A DNA stretch of 64,000 nt from Ruminococcus sp. (GTDB lineage: Bacteria; Bacillota; Clostridia; Oscillospirales; Ruminococcaceae): assembly GCA_015066975.1 (NCBI GenBank), contig SVNI01000001.1, positions 152,225 through 216,224 of the forward strand, given 5' to 3'. Below, one piece after another: positions 1 to 9,007 of this stretch. Below the pieces are notes generated by a model. The model was not told where the DNA came from. It searched no databases and was given only the letters and a program-made list of their open reading frames with translations. The translations under genes and the position numbers were made by a program. The first letter of the stretch is position 1. Every line of letters starts with the position of its first letter.

Positions 1-1015
1 CAACAACCTGTACTTTATTTTCCGTTCGCAGAGTACTCTGAATTAATCCAAGATAGTCAATCACGACCAGTCCCAGATTTTTCATTCTGCGCAGTTTGGA
101 TTTAATCTGCGGTACGGTGATGCTGGCAGTATCGTCAATATAAATCGGCTGATTGCTCAGATAACTTGCCGCTACGGCAAGATTTGTCCAGTCTTCGCCG
201 GGCGGAATGCGTCCACTCCGGAGCTTATTAGAATCAATCCTCGCGATAGAAGACAGCAGACGGGATGCAAGCTGAGTTTTCGGCATTTCCAGTGAGAAGA
301 TACAAACTGCTTCATTCGGATGATTTTTTGCGACGTTTTCAGCAATATTGAGTGCGAATGCTGTTTTACCCATAGCCGGACGGGCAGCAATCAGAATCAG
401 GTCAGATTTATTCAGCCCGGAAATTAAGCTGTCAAGATAGGCAAACCCTGTGCCGATGCCTTTATATTTTTCTCTGTCAGGCCCTGCAAGTCTGCCGATT
501 TGTTCATAAGTTTCCGCAACTACTTCCCGGATAGGAGTCAGACCGCTGACATCACGTCCCTGACGGATAGCGAAAATCTGCTGTTCTGCGCTGTCCAGAA
601 GCATCTGGGCATTGGTTTCGCCGTTCTGGATGTCCGTCAGAATATGCTGGGAGACTTCCGCAAGCGAGCGGATATAATACTTATTGGCAACAATTTTACA
701 ATAGCTTTCCAAATTGGCGACAGTAGGAACCATTTCCACCAGATTGGCAAGATAGTTCCGGCCTTCGGAAGCGGTTTCAAAGATATGCGCTGCAACAGCT
801 TTATCCAGAACCGTAACAGCATCTACATGATTTCCGGAAGCCGACATGCTGGCCATGATGGAAAATAAGGCTCTGTGCTGTTCGATATAGAAGCATTCGG
901 GCTTGATGGATTCCAGTACAGTTCCCAGCGAATCGGAATCAATTAGGATTGCACCGAGAATCGTCTGTTCTGCATCCAAGCTGTAGGGCATGTTGATATG
1001 TTCAAAATCTGGCAT
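1..1015 (-). CDS. dnaB: Replicative DNA helicase DnaB (C-terminus cut off by window edge)
   Basis: Hexameric 5'-3' helicase that unwinds DNA at the replication fork. About 338 codons are visible, from the start to just beyond Walker B. The N-terminal DnaB domain opens with MPDFEHINMPYSLDAEQ, and the RecA-like domain has a Walker A with ARPAMGKTAF and a Walker B region reading LVVIDYLGL. The ATG at 1013-1015 is preceded by an AAAGGGGAA-type ribosome site. The gene follows rplI in the same direction with a hairpin between them, the usual gdpP-rplI-dnaB order of Firmicutes. The missing part would hold the end of the ATPase core. Identity is very secure. Confidence 0.97.
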   Translation of the reverse strand, partial: MPDFEHINMPYSLDAEQTILGAILIDSDSLGTVLESIKPECFYIEQHRALFSIMASMSASGNHVDAVTVLDKAVAAHIFETASEGRNYLANLVEMVPTVANLESYCKIVANKYYIRSLAEVSQHILTDIQNGETNAQMLLDSAEQQIFAIRQGRDVSGLTPIREVVAETYEQIGRLAGPDREKYKGIGTGFAYLDSLISGLNKSDLILIAARPAMGKTAFALNIAENVAKNHPNEAVCIFSLEMPKTQLASRLLSSIARIDSNKLRSGRIPPGEDWTNLAVAASYLSNQPIYIDDTASITVPQIKSKLRRMKNLGLVVIDYLGLIQSTLRTENKVQVV

Positions 1016-1034
1016 AAAATTTCCCCTTTCCCTG

Positions 1035-1063
1035 AATAAAAGGCGGCTTTTGGGATGCCGCCT
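1035..1063 (-). terminator. Hairpin between rplI and dnaB
   Basis: On the minus strand GGCGGC pairs with GCCGCC across a 9-nt loop and is followed by TTTTATT. It lies between rplI and dnaB, so it probably only partly terminates and tunes the ratio of ribosomal protein to helicase. Confidence 0.55.
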
Positions 1064-1068
1064 GTGGA

Positions 1069-1515
1069 TTATGCTTCAATAACTTCGATAGTAACAGATG
1101 CAGTAATACCGGTATAAAGACGAATTTCAGCAGAAAATGTGCCAAATGCCTTGATATCGGATTTCAGGATAATTTTTTTCTTATCGATTTTGCAGCCATG
1201 CTGTTTTTCAATTTCCTGAGCGATTTGCGCAGAAGTCACAGAACCGAACAGTCTGCTCCCTGTGCCGGCTTTTGCAGAGATGGTAACCGTTTTTCCGTCA
1301 ATAATTTTTTTGATATCTTCGGCATTCTGTTTTTCAACATCTTTCTTGTGCTGAGCAGAAGCCTGCTGACCCTGTAATTTATTGATATTTTCAGGGGTAG
1401 CTTCTACAGCAAGGCCTTTCTTGAGAAGCATGTTGCGGGCATAGCCGTCAGCGACTTCTTTAAGTTCGCCTTTTTTGGCAGAACCTTTGACATCCTGAAT
1501 AAAGATAACTTTCAT
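1069..1515 (-). CDS. rplI: 50S ribosomal protein L9
   Basis: Large-subunit ribosomal protein that binds 23S rRNA near the L1 stalk base and helps keep the reading frame. The 148 residues match the family length. The N-terminal globular domain begins [17 protein letters not shown] and carries the [12 protein letters not shown] signature. A long linker helix and a C-terminal domain ending VTIEVIEA follow. The start ATG has a GGAAGATTCTCCCT-type upstream region. It lies 39 bp after gdpP and ahead of dnaB, the conserved Firmicutes order. Confidence 0.98.
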   Translation of the reverse strand: MKVIFIQDVKGSAKKGELKEVADGYARNMLLKKGLAVEATPENINKLQGQQASAQHKKDVEKQNAEDIKKIIDGKTVTISAKAGTGSRLFGSVTSAQIAQEIEKQHGCKIDKKKIILKSDIKAFGTFSAEIRLYTGITASVTIEVIEA

Positions 1516-1554
1516 AGGGAGAATCTTCCTTTCTGTTAAGTAGATATATTATAA

Positions 1555-3507
1555 TTATTCCTGTTTGGGAATATCTTCAGCGAGAACTTCCAGAAGAAGA
1601 TTTTTGGCTTCTTCAGGAGTGATATTGGGAATCTGTGTCGCGGCCATGGTCTGATGACCGCCGCCGCCGAGCTGTTCCATAATGACCTGAACGTTGACTG
1701 CACCTAGCGAACGGGCAGAAATCGAAACGGAATCTTTTACCGCATAGATGACAAATGCGGCATCTACATGAGAGATGCTTAATAATTCATCAGCGGCCTG
1801 AGGTGCAACAAGACGAACTTCGGGAGTATTTTCTGGTGCAATGGCGACAGCGTGACAGCCGACAATTTCAGCAGAACTGACAATTTCAGCACGGCTCTTG
1901 TAAGCTTCGATAGAGCCGGAGAACAGGCCTTTGACCTTGACGGTATCTGCACCGATTTTCTTGAGATAAGCTGCGGCTTCAAACGTCCTGACACCTGTAC
2001 GCATGACGAAATTTTTCGTATCAAGCATAATTCCAGAAAGCAGACAGTCTGCACAGCAGGCATTTACTTCTTCATTCAGTTTGAAATACTGGATAAGCTC
2101 CGTCACCATTTCACAGGCAGAAGAGGCATAAGGCTCATGATGAAACACAACAGCATTATCAACATAATTGATATTTTTCCTGTGATGGTCAATTACAACA
2201 ACCTGCTTCGCAGCCTGATATAATGCAAGGCTTTCCAGAATATCTTTGTTATGCGTATCCACAATAATCAGAAGCGTGTCTTCTGTAATTGTATCAAGTG
2301 CCTGTTTCGGGGTTAAAAACAAATCTTTTCCGAGTTCTTCTTCGGCAAGGGAGATAAGCTGTTTCGAGAGATTTTTCTCTGGATCAACAACAACATTGAC
2401 AGGAATCTCCATCAGTCTGACCGCACCGGCAAGTCCGCAGGCAGAGCCGATAGAATCCAAATCCCCGAATCTGTGCCCCATGATATAAACATTGGCACTG
2501 TTAAGAATTAAATCTTGAATCGCTCCAGCGATAATGCGCGTTTTGGCTCTTGATTTTTTTTCAACACCTTTGGACACACCGCCGAAGAACCGGAAACCAC
2601 TTTCTGTTTTGACAGCGGCCTGGTCTCCTCCTCTGCCGAGTGCCATATCAAGACACTGTGCAGCAAGAGCTTCGCTTTCCTGCATACTGGAAGCACCATG
2701 TCCTACACCAATAGAAAACGTCAGACAGTTTTTCTCATCCGCACGGATATTCCTTGCTTCATCAAGAATGCTGAACTTTCCGGCGATAAGCTGCTGTACA
2801 TGTTCTTCTTCCAGAACAGCAATGAATCTGTCATTCTTCAGCCGTTTCAAAATGCCGTTTGTCTGGGAGATGAACTGCTCCAGCAGTTTTTCAACCGCCG
2901 CACTGACTTCAAGCCGGGTGCTTTCTTTGGCATTCTGGATTAAGTCTTCATAATTATCAACAACAATCAGGAGAACGCACGGACGGGAATTCTGATAAAG
3001 CTGTTTCGTTTTTTCCAGTTCTGTCATATCTGACCAGAGGTAGGCAGTAAGATTTTTTTCCTGTCCGGCATAGGAAACAGCCTTTACCTGATAATAACAA
3101 TCCTGCCAGTGGATTTCCTGAACAGCAAGAGTGGTATCCAGCGGAAGAAAATCACACAGTTTTCTGCCAAACATATCTTCTGTATCAAGAATATGTTCGC
3201 TGAAATATTCATTGTAATGCAGAAGAATGCCGTCTTCATCCAAAACACACAGCCCCATATCCAACTGCTGGAATGTGGCGAGTTCTGCTTCTGTGCATTC
3301 CCGGTTCAGTCGTGCAATATAGCGGATACGGTTTCTGTTGGAATCCAGAAGTGTGAATCCGGCTACACCCGCCAGCAGAAAAGCCGGCACACTGTACAGA
3401 AAACCATATTTCAGACCGCTGTGAAATAATACAGCAGTCGTGATGACAGTCAGTAAAAGCAGCAGTATGGTCAGCCCCCAGAGAACTGCATGATATCTGG
3501 GCTTCAC
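1555..3507 (-). CDS. gdpP: Cyclic-di-AMP phosphodiesterase GdpP (DHH family)
   Basis: Membrane enzyme that cleaves c-di-AMP to pApA, controlling potassium balance, osmotic state and beta-lactam tolerance. Two membrane helices lie near residues 8-28 and 36-54, then a PAS-like domain (about 78-165), a degenerate GGDEF domain (about 175-300) whose signature has become KNDRF, a DHH domain (about 335-500) and a DHHA1 domain. Metal ligands are visible in GHRFGDLDS (344-352), VDTHN and DHHRK (440-444). DHHA1 has GGGGHQ (614-619). The start is GTG with a GGAG ribosome site about 9 nt upstream. The 650 aa length fits the family. All metal-binding motifs look intact. Confidence 0.95.
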   Translation of the reverse strand: MKPRYHAVLWGLTILLLLLTVITTAVLFHSGLKYGFLYSVPAFLLAGVAGFTLLDSNRNRIRYIARLNRECTEAELATFQQLDMGLCVLDEDGILLHYNEYFSEHILDTEDMFGRKLCDFLPLDTTLAVQEIHWQDCYYQVKAVSYAGQEKNLTAYLWSDMTELEKTKQLYQNSRPCVLLIVVDNYEDLIQNAKESTRLEVSAAVEKLLEQFISQTNGILKRLKNDRFIAVLEEEHVQQLIAGKFSILDEARNIRADEKNCLTFSIGVGHGASSMQESEALAAQCLDMALGRGGDQAAVKTESGFRFFGGVSKGVEKKSRAKTRIIAGAIQDLILNSANVYIMGHRFGDLDSIGSACGLAGAVRLMEIPVNVVVDPEKNLSKQLISLAEEELGKDLFLTPKQALDTITEDTLLIIVDTHNKDILESLALYQAAKQVVVIDHHRKNINYVDNAVVFHHEPYASSACEMVTELIQYFKLNEEVNACCADCLLSGIMLDTKNFVMRTGVRTFEAAAYLKKIGADTVKVKGLFSGSIEAYKSRAEIVSSAEIVGCHAVAIAPENTPEVRLVAPQAADELLSISHVDAAFVIYAVKDSVSISARSLGAVNVQVIMEQLGGGGHQTMAATQIPNITPEEAKNLLLEVLAEDIPKQE

Positions 3508-3544
3508 CTTTTCACGCTCCTTTCGCGAAGATAGGCATTTCGAC

Positions 3545-5347
3545 TTAGATTTCCATAATAATGGGCAGAATCATAGGACTGCGCTTTGTCTGTTCAAAGA
3601 TGAATTCAGACATGCGGTCACGGAGTTTGGTCTTCAGGGAAGACCATTCACGAAGTTCGGCATAGGTACAGCCGTCAAGAGTACGGCGCATGATTTGTCT
3701 GGCCTGTACCATCATGTCTTCTGCTTCACGGACATAGACGAAACCGCGGGAGACAATATCAGGCCCTGCAACAATTTCGTTTGTATTTCTCTGAATGCCA
3801 ATAACGATAATAATCAAGCCGTCTTCGGCGAGATGCTTTCTGTCACGGAGCACGATAGAGCCGACATCACCGACACCAAGACCGTCTACAAGCGTACGTC
3901 CGGCAGGCACTTGACCGACAATCTGCATGGAATTGCCGTCAGTTTCGATAACATTGCCGATAGAAGCAAGAATGATATTTTCTTTCGAGATGCCCATTTC
4001 AAGTGCAAGCCCCTGATGCTTCACAAGATGCTTGTATTCGCCGTGCATAGGAATGAAAAATTTCGGTCTGGTAAGGGCAAGCATAAGTTTCAGTTCTTCC
4101 TGACAGGCATGTCCGGAAACGTGTACATCATACATGGATTCATAGATGACTTCTGCACCGGATTTGAGCAGTTCATTCACAACTTTGGTGACATGCTTTT
4201 CATTGCCGGGAATCGGGGTCGCGGATAAAATAATGAAATCCATCGGCGTGATGTTGATTTTATTATGGTCATGCATGGCCATTCTGGTCAGGGCAGACAT
4301 TGGCTCGCCCTGACTGCCTGTCGTAACCAGTACAAGCTGTTCCGGCGCATACTGATTGATAGTTTCAATATCAATAATAATATTTTTGGGAACTTCCAGA
4401 TAGCCCAGTTCCAGAGCAGTCGCAATGACATTGACCATGCTCCTGCCAAGTACAGCGACTTTGCGCTTTGTCTTGACAGCCATGTTGATAATCTGCTGTA
4501 CTCTGTGAATGTTAGAAGAAAATGTCGCGATAATGATTCTTCTGTTCCCGGCTTTGGTGAATAATTTCTCGAACGATACACCGACCTTGCTTTCCGACGG
4601 CGTATAGCCGGGGCGTTCAGCATTGGTGGAATCTGCCATCAGCGCAAGAACACCTTTGTTGCCGAGTTCCCCGAAACGGCCTAAGTCAATGCGTTCCCCG
4701 TCCACAGGAGAAAAATCAACTTTGAAATCCCCTGTATGAATCATAACTCCAGCCGGAGTATAGATAATCAGACCCATAGAACCAGGGATAGAATGATTTA
4801 CTTTGATGAATTCTACAGTCATGCATCCCATCTTGATAGTTTTCCGGGCATCCATGACATGAAGCGGTACTTTATTGAGAATGCCGTGTTCTTCAAGCTT
4901 ATGCTTGATTAAGCCGATAGTCATTGCCGAACCGTAAACAGGCGCATTGACTTTCTTAAGCAGGTAGGCCAGTCCGCCGATATGGTCTTCATGGCCGTGC
5001 GTAATCACAATGCCCCGGAGTTTGTCTTTGTGATGTTCCACATAGGAAAAATCCGGAATGACAATGTCAACGCCGGGCATTTCGGCATCAGGAAAGGCAA
5101 GACCGCAGTCAAGGATGAACATGTCATTACTGCATTCAAAAACAGTCATATTCTTGCCGATTTCGTTCAGACCGCCCAGAGGAATAATGCGCACAGGCGC
5201 ACGACGCTGTTCATAGGCTTTGTTGTTATTTTTTCTCTGTGGTCGGAAAGGTTTTTGTTCCGGAGTCTGCGAAGCGGTATATCTTCTTTGTCTGGGTTCC
5301 AGACTGCCTTGACCGCCACGGTTCGGGTGTAAATTCTGATTGTTCAA
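3545..5347 (-). CDS. rnjA: Ribonuclease J
   Basis: Metallo-beta-lactamase/beta-CASP ribonuclease with 5'-3' exonuclease and endonuclease activity in mRNA decay and rRNA maturation. The motif II HGHEDHIGG is intact, followed by HTGDF, the beta-CASP region and a C-terminal domain. An Arg/Asn/Gln-rich extension of about 50 residues precedes the core. I chose a TTG start at 5345-5347 because GAGGT lies about 6 nt upstream; an ATG at 5359 and a GTG at 5371 are in frame but have no ribosome site. It is transcribed from its own promoter about 300 nt upstream. Only one RNase J is present in the window, so J1 versus J2 is not resolved. Confidence 0.92.
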   Translation of the reverse strand: MNNQNLHPNRGGQGSLEPRQRRYTASQTPEQKPFRPQRKNNNKAYEQRRAPVRIIPLGGLNEIGKNMTVFECSNDMFILDCGLAFPDAEMPGVDIVIPDFSYVEHHKDKLRGIVITHGHEDHIGGLAYLLKKVNAPVYGSAMTIGLIKHKLEEHGILNKVPLHVMDARKTIKMGCMTVEFIKVNHSIPGSMGLIIYTPAGVMIHTGDFKVDFSPVDGERIDLGRFGELGNKGVLALMADSTNAERPGYTPSESKVGVSFEKLFTKAGNRRIIIATFSSNIHRVQQIINMAVKTKRKVAVLGRSMVNVIATALELGYLEVPKNIIIDIETINQYAPEQLVLVTTGSQGEPMSALTRMAMHDHNKINITPMDFIILSATPIPGNEKHVTKVVNELLKSGAEVIYESMYDVHVSGHACQEELKLMLALTRPKFFIPMHGEYKHLVKHQGLALEMGISKENIILASIGNVIETDGNSMQIVGQVPAGRTLVDGLGVGDVGSIVLRDRKHLAEDGLIIIVIGIQRNTNEIVAGPDIVSRGFVYVREAEDMMVQARQIMRRTLDGCTYAELREWSSLKTKLRDRMSEFIFEQTKRSPMILPIIMEI

Positions 5348-5640
5348 TAGATACCTCATTTCATGACACACAAATGCTGCATTGCTGCCTTGCTGACATA
5401 GAGCTGCTGGTAAGTTGTGAAACAGAATCGTCTGAAATTATGTTGCAGAAGGAGAATGCAGTAATTCATTTGTAATTGTTTGGGCTGTCAGCAAACGGCT
5501 GACAGAACGGATGTTAAGTACGGAAGCCGGAGGGCTTCCCTTTGGTGTAACGAATTGAATTTATTTCAGGCATACAGCCAAAAAATCAGAAGTAATTTAG
5601 AAAAACGTACTCTCATAAAACAGAGAGCCTGCAATACTTA
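5348..5640 (-). promoter_or_regulatory. Long structured leader of rnjA (or an independent small RNA)
   Basis: About 290 nt separate the predicted transcription start (near 5640) from the rnjA start. On the minus strand it contains a GGAAGCC/GGCTTCC hairpin (5522-5538) and a CTGTCAG/CTGACAG hairpin (5487-5508). A possible closing helix joins TTGCAG near the 5' end to CTGCAA near 5447. No U-run terminator follows the hairpins. Two readings fit: an autoregulatory leader, as RNase genes often have, or a separate RNA about 200 nt long of the 6S kind. I cannot choose between them. Confidence 0.4.
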
Positions 5641-5646
5641 ATTTAT

Positions 5647-5675
5647 ATTATAACGGAAATCAACAGATTTGTCAA
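5647..5675 (-). promoter_or_regulatory. Promoter of rnjA leader
   Basis: Minus strand shows a consensus -35 TTGACA (5675-5670), a 17-bp spacer and a consensus -10 TATAAT (5652-5647). This is an unusually perfect housekeeping promoter. Confidence 0.85.
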
Positions 5676-5749
5676 GTGCAGAGAGCACGTTACTGGATAG
5701 AATTGGATAGTTTACATAAAAAAATTGAAAAAAAGAGATAAATTGCTTT

Positions 5750-7624
5750 TCAGGGTTCTGCGGATTCCAGAAGACGCAGTTTTTTCTCCCACAAACCGCA
5801 GAGTTCCGCTGCGGTTTCGACAGAATCGGCATGGGCACGCAGTTTCACAAGTTTACTGTGCATCGGCATGACAATGCTAATTCTTGCATCCGGATTGGAA
5901 AGCTGAAGCTGTTCGACACTCTGCCGGGTGAGCGAAGTGGTCACTTCATGCTGTACGGTACAGAGTTTGGGAAGCAGACAGGCAGCCTGTGCAAGTGTCA
6001 TCTGATTCTGGTGCAGTACATGCAGTACATGACAGAATAATTTTATACCGTCCGTGCAGATGCCCTGTCTGCGATATAAATCCGCTTCTGGAGAATCAGA
6101 CCGGGAAACTCTCCTGATTTCTGCATCATATTGAGATGCAAAATCTTCCGCAGAAAGATGAAAGCTTTCGGGCAGGGCAAGAGGCTGGCTCTGTTCCTGT
6201 ACAGACAAAAGCGATAATAATAAAAGCTGTTCGTGGCGAATCATGCCGGATTCTGAAGAAAATGCCGAAATCCGTGTGCCGTCTTCCGAGAGCGAAAGCG
6301 TGATTCTCTGCCCTGTACCGCCAGAAAATAATTCCTGTGCTGTCATGCGGAGAACAGAATTGGCACAGCTTACAGTAATATCAAACTGCGCTGGAGGAAG
6401 AAGATTCCGGCAGGAATCCTCCCAGAGCGCAAGAAGTGACTCTGCATGATGCAGTCTGCCCGGCTGTAACGCATGACAGCAGGTTTCGGCTTCAATCGCC
6501 TGCCAGACACGGTGCGCCTGTTGTTCAGTAAGCGGAAAGCCCCCGGCATTGAACGGCTTTATCTGCATGATTTTCTCGCCCTGAATCCAAAGCAGAATCT
6601 GACAGGAAGTTAGCTCCCCAATATAGATAAGCTGTGAAAGCGCACAGTTTCCGGCAAGCCAGACAGATGCCCCGTGAGAAGATGCTCCCGAAGCAGAAGC
6701 CAGAGCAAGACTTTCAGCATGTCTGTGACTGTAGCCAATGAGAATTCTGTTGCCGAGTACAGTCAGGGCAGACCCGGCTTTCAGAGCAGTTTCAGCAGTA
6801 TTCCATTTCGGAAGACCGTCACAGATGCCGTCATCCGGAAGAACAAGATGCTTTTTCGCTTTTGCCGTGCCGTTATCAGGATAAAGAACTGTATTTTCAG
6901 GAATTACAGCATTTTCAAGCTTCGTTCCGGAATCAATAAAGGCTTTCGGACAGATAACACAGTCTTTCAGGGTGACGTTTGCGCCAACCTGTACACCGCT
7001 CCCGAGACAGCATCCTTCCAGATGTGCATTTTCCCCGATAGTACAGTCATTGCCGATAATAGTACTTTCATCTGCATACGCAGAATTGGATAAAGAAGTT
7101 CCTTCACCGATTCGTTTCTTGCGGAGCATTCTGGAAGAAACAAGCAGTTTCTGCTGAATTGTCCGGTATTCTGCCGGAGTGTTTGCCCGCTGAAAAAGCG
7201 ATGTTTCAGCAACAGCATCCGTTTCGGGTTCGAGCAGAACAGAACCCTGCGGATGAAGTTCGGCATAAGCCGGTGTGCCGTCTTTATGCAGAAGCCTGAC
7301 AGCATTCTGACTGCATAATGAAAAAAGTTCGCCCATATCCCATTCAGGAACACAGAGACGGCGCAGAAGAAGCGTCGGCATATCGGCACGGAGTGATGCC
7401 ATGGAACGCGCGTATTGTACGGATATCTTCAGACGCAGACTTTCTGCAAGATGTCTGACACGTTCGTCAGGCGCAAGAAGCACAGCTTTCTGAAAGCCTT
7501 TCTGTTCGATATAGTGTAAAAGATATTCCAGCAGAGGAATATTGCAGAACGGGAGCAGTGCTTCGGGACAGTCCCGGACAGGGATACAGTCTGTTTTTCT
7601 GTCACAGTAAAGAATCGCTTGCAT
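5750..7624 (-). CDS. Nucleotidyltransferase-like / hexapeptide / phosphohexomutase-like fusion lacking catalytic motifs
   Basis: The 624 aa protein has the domain order of bacterial mannose-1-phosphate guanylyltransferase/phosphomannomutase fusions. Residues 1-130 form a sugar-nucleotidyltransferase-like fold with LLPFCNIPLLEYLLHYI. A left-handed beta-helix of hexapeptide repeats spans about 170-250. A phosphohexomutase-like region spans about 280-624. The GGxGTRLRP nucleotide-binding loop expected at the N-terminus is replaced by YCDRKTDCIPVR. The mutase phosphoserine motif (TASHNP) is not recognisable; WIQGE stands near its expected place. It may be a regulatory pseudoenzyme, or a binder of sugar-phosphates with no turnover. 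The fold assignment is fairly secure; the loss of activity is inferred. It has a good GAAAGGCGG ribosome site. Confidence 0.7.
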   Translation of the reverse strand: MQAILYCDRKTDCIPVRDCPEALLPFCNIPLLEYLLHYIEQKGFQKAVLLAPDERVRHLAESLRLKISVQYARSMASLRADMPTLLLRRLCVPEWDMGELFSLCSQNAVRLLHKDGTPAYAELHPQGSVLLEPETDAVAETSLFQRANTPAEYRTIQQKLLVSSRMLRKKRIGEGTSLSNSAYADESTIIGNDCTIGENAHLEGCCLGSGVQVGANVTLKDCVICPKAFIDSGTKLENAVIPENTVLYPDNGTAKAKKHLVLPDDGICDGLPKWNTAETALKAGSALTVLGNRILIGYSHRHAESLALASASGASSHGASVWLAGNCALSQLIYIGELTSCQILLWIQGEKIMQIKPFNAGGFPLTEQQAHRVWQAIEAETCCHALQPGRLHHAESLLALWEDSCRNLLPPAQFDITVSCANSVLRMTAQELFSGGTGQRITLSLSEDGTRISAFSSESGMIRHEQLLLLSLLSVQEQSQPLALPESFHLSAEDFASQYDAEIRRVSRSDSPEADLYRRQGICTDGIKLFCHVLHVLHQNQMTLAQAACLLPKLCTVQHEVTTSLTRQSVEQLQLSNPDARISIVMPMHSKLVKLRAHADSVETAAELCGLWEKKLRLLESAEP

Positions 7625-7706
7625 AATGCATAACCGCCTTTCATGAATCGCATATCATGCTTTTTGATAAGTATAGGCAGATTATGAAAAAATATACGCA
7701 TTGATG

Positions 7707-7736
7707 CGAAAAAGCCCTGCTATGTGCAGGGCTTTC
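7707..7736 (-). terminator. Terminator of the 7755-8279 gene
   Basis: Minus-strand hairpin AAAGCCCTGC/GCAGGGCTTT with a 5-nt loop followed by a T-run. It is a canonical intrinsic terminator just downstream of the zinc-ribbon gene and upstream of the pseudo-nucleotidyltransferase gene. Confidence 0.85.
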
Positions 7737-7754
7737 TGAAAATCCGGGACAGAA

Positions 7755-8279
7755 TCAGAGTTTTGTACCGCATTTGGAGCAGAACGCATGGGATTTAAGT
7801 ACTTCGCTCCCACAGCAGGGACAAATCAGAACGTCATCCGGTTCAGCTTCATATTCTTCTTCATACTGTGCTTTCGCAAAAGAAGAAACAGTACTGCCGA
7901 TGCTGTTTTCGATAAAAGTAAAAATATCAGTCGGCAAAACAGCCTGACGTATTGCGCCGACACCGGCAGCAACAATCAGGGGATAGAAGAACAGTGCTCC
8001 AACCGCAGCCACACCGACTTTATCGAGCCATTTGGCATTGCCGATAGCAACTGTTAAAGTATCATTTTCAGTTTCGGCGAGTTCGATTGTCAGAGCCGCA
8101 TCCAGTCCCAGAAACTGCTTCCAGTTGGAATCGCTGTCCATACACTGGAGAATCGCTTTGTTTCCGAGCATGAATTTCTGTGTGGTCAGATGCTTGTTGA
8201 TACTCAGATACTGTTCAAGCAGTCGTACAAGTTCGTCGAGGGTGATGTTACCCATCTGAAAAATTCTTTTTTCATCCAT
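7755..8279 (-). CDS. Small zinc-ribbon protein of unknown function
   Basis: The 174 aa protein starts at the ATG at 8277-8279, which has GGAGGAATC directly upstream; an in-frame TTG farther out is part of that ribosome site. Residues 1-85 form an alpha/beta region. A glycine/valine-rich hydrophobic stretch follows near 90-110 (VGAIRQAVL and neighbours), possibly a membrane segment. The C-terminus carries a double-CxxC zinc ribbon (CPCCGSEV...CSKCGTKL). It is a monocistronic unit with its own promoter and terminator. I do not recognise a function; small Firmicutes proteins with terminal zinc ribbons are often membrane-associated. Confidence 0.75.
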   Translation of the reverse strand: MDEKRIFQMGNITLDELVRLLEQYLSINKHLTTQKFMLGNKAILQCMDSDSNWKQFLGLDAALTIELAETENDTLTVAIGNAKWLDKVGVAAVGALFFYPLIVAAGVGAIRQAVLPTDIFTFIENSIGSTVSSFAKAQYEEEYEAEPDDVLICPCCGSEVLKSHAFCSKCGTKL

Positions 8280-8311
8280 GATAGATTCCTCCAATGAAAT
8301 ATATTTTTAAT

Positions 8312-8340
8312 ATTATAGCAGGATTTGACAAAAAAGTCAA
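8312..8340 (-). promoter_or_regulatory. Promoter of the 7755-8279 gene
   Basis: Minus strand -35 TTGACT (8340-8335), 17-bp spacer, -10 TATAAT (8317-8312), about 30 nt upstream of the ATG. Confidence 0.8.
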
Positions 8341-8350
8341 GCATTCCAGA

Positions 8351-8768
8351 TTATAATTTCAATTTTTCGGCAGGGTCAGCAAAGCCGATATGTTCATTTT
8401 TATAATTCGTCAGGATAATCTGAATTTCATGCTTTTGCTTGTCGATAGCAGTCCTGATGGAAATACTTTGGGTATTTTTTGAGAATTTCCTGAATCTTTT
8501 CCAGTGTGCCGAATTCAACAAAAAGGCTGATACAGGGAATAACAAGTTCCCGATAAGCTCTAAGATATTTTAGGGCAGAGACAGTTCCGTGCTTGCACTT
8601 TTGAAATGTCAGTGTTGTCAGAGCCGCACAGTCACGGAATCCGCCGCCATCAATGCTGCTGAATTTCTTTCAGACTGTAGCTGTACATATATTCCTGAAA
8701 TCCGATTTCCGGCATGCTTTTGGGAGAAATCAGAATGCCTCTGGAATCGATATTTTTAACTGCCATTT
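8351..8768 (-). pseudogene. Frameshifted remnant of a small unknown protein
   Basis: A good ribosome site (AGAAAGGGAG) and ATG at 8766-8768 begin a frame MAVKNIDSRGILISPKSM that stops at 8650. From that point the +1 frame continues without a break (IDGGGFRDCAALTTLTF, then FGTLEKIQEILKKYPKYF). It shifts again near 8450 into a frame ending with NEHIGFADPAEKLKL at 8351. Joined, the three pieces give about 145 residues with no other stops, so two indels seem to have broken one gene, unless they are assembly errors. It still has a consensus-like promoter. I do not know the original function. Confidence 0.55.
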
Positions 8769-8808
8769 TAGAAAATCTCCCTTTCTGATATGAAAATAAT
8801 TTATTATC

Positions 8809-8837
8809 ATTATAACATAATTTTTCAATAAAATCAA
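8809..8837 (-). promoter_or_regulatory. Promoter of the frameshifted gene
   Basis: Minus strand -35 TTGATT (8837-8832), 17-bp spacer, -10 TATAAT (8814-8809). Its survival suggests that the gene decayed recently. Confidence 0.7.
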
Positions 8838-8978
8838 GCTTTTTCTGTAAAAGAAGACGGAAATGCATTTCGCCGTGATTCTGTGTCTCAATGCCCTGGC
8901 ATTTTGTGAAAAATGACCGGAAATAACGGGCGAATTTTGGGCAAGGAGTCAAATTTCAATAAGATTGAAATCCATATA

Positions 8979-9007
8979 TTGACTAATTAAAAAAAGTATG
9001 TTATAAT
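8979..9007 (+). promoter_or_regulatory. Promoter of the secreted repeat protein
   Basis: -35 TTGACT (8979-8984), 17-bp spacer, -10 TATAAT (9002-9007). The leader to the ATG at 9107 is about 95 nt. Confidence 0.8.
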
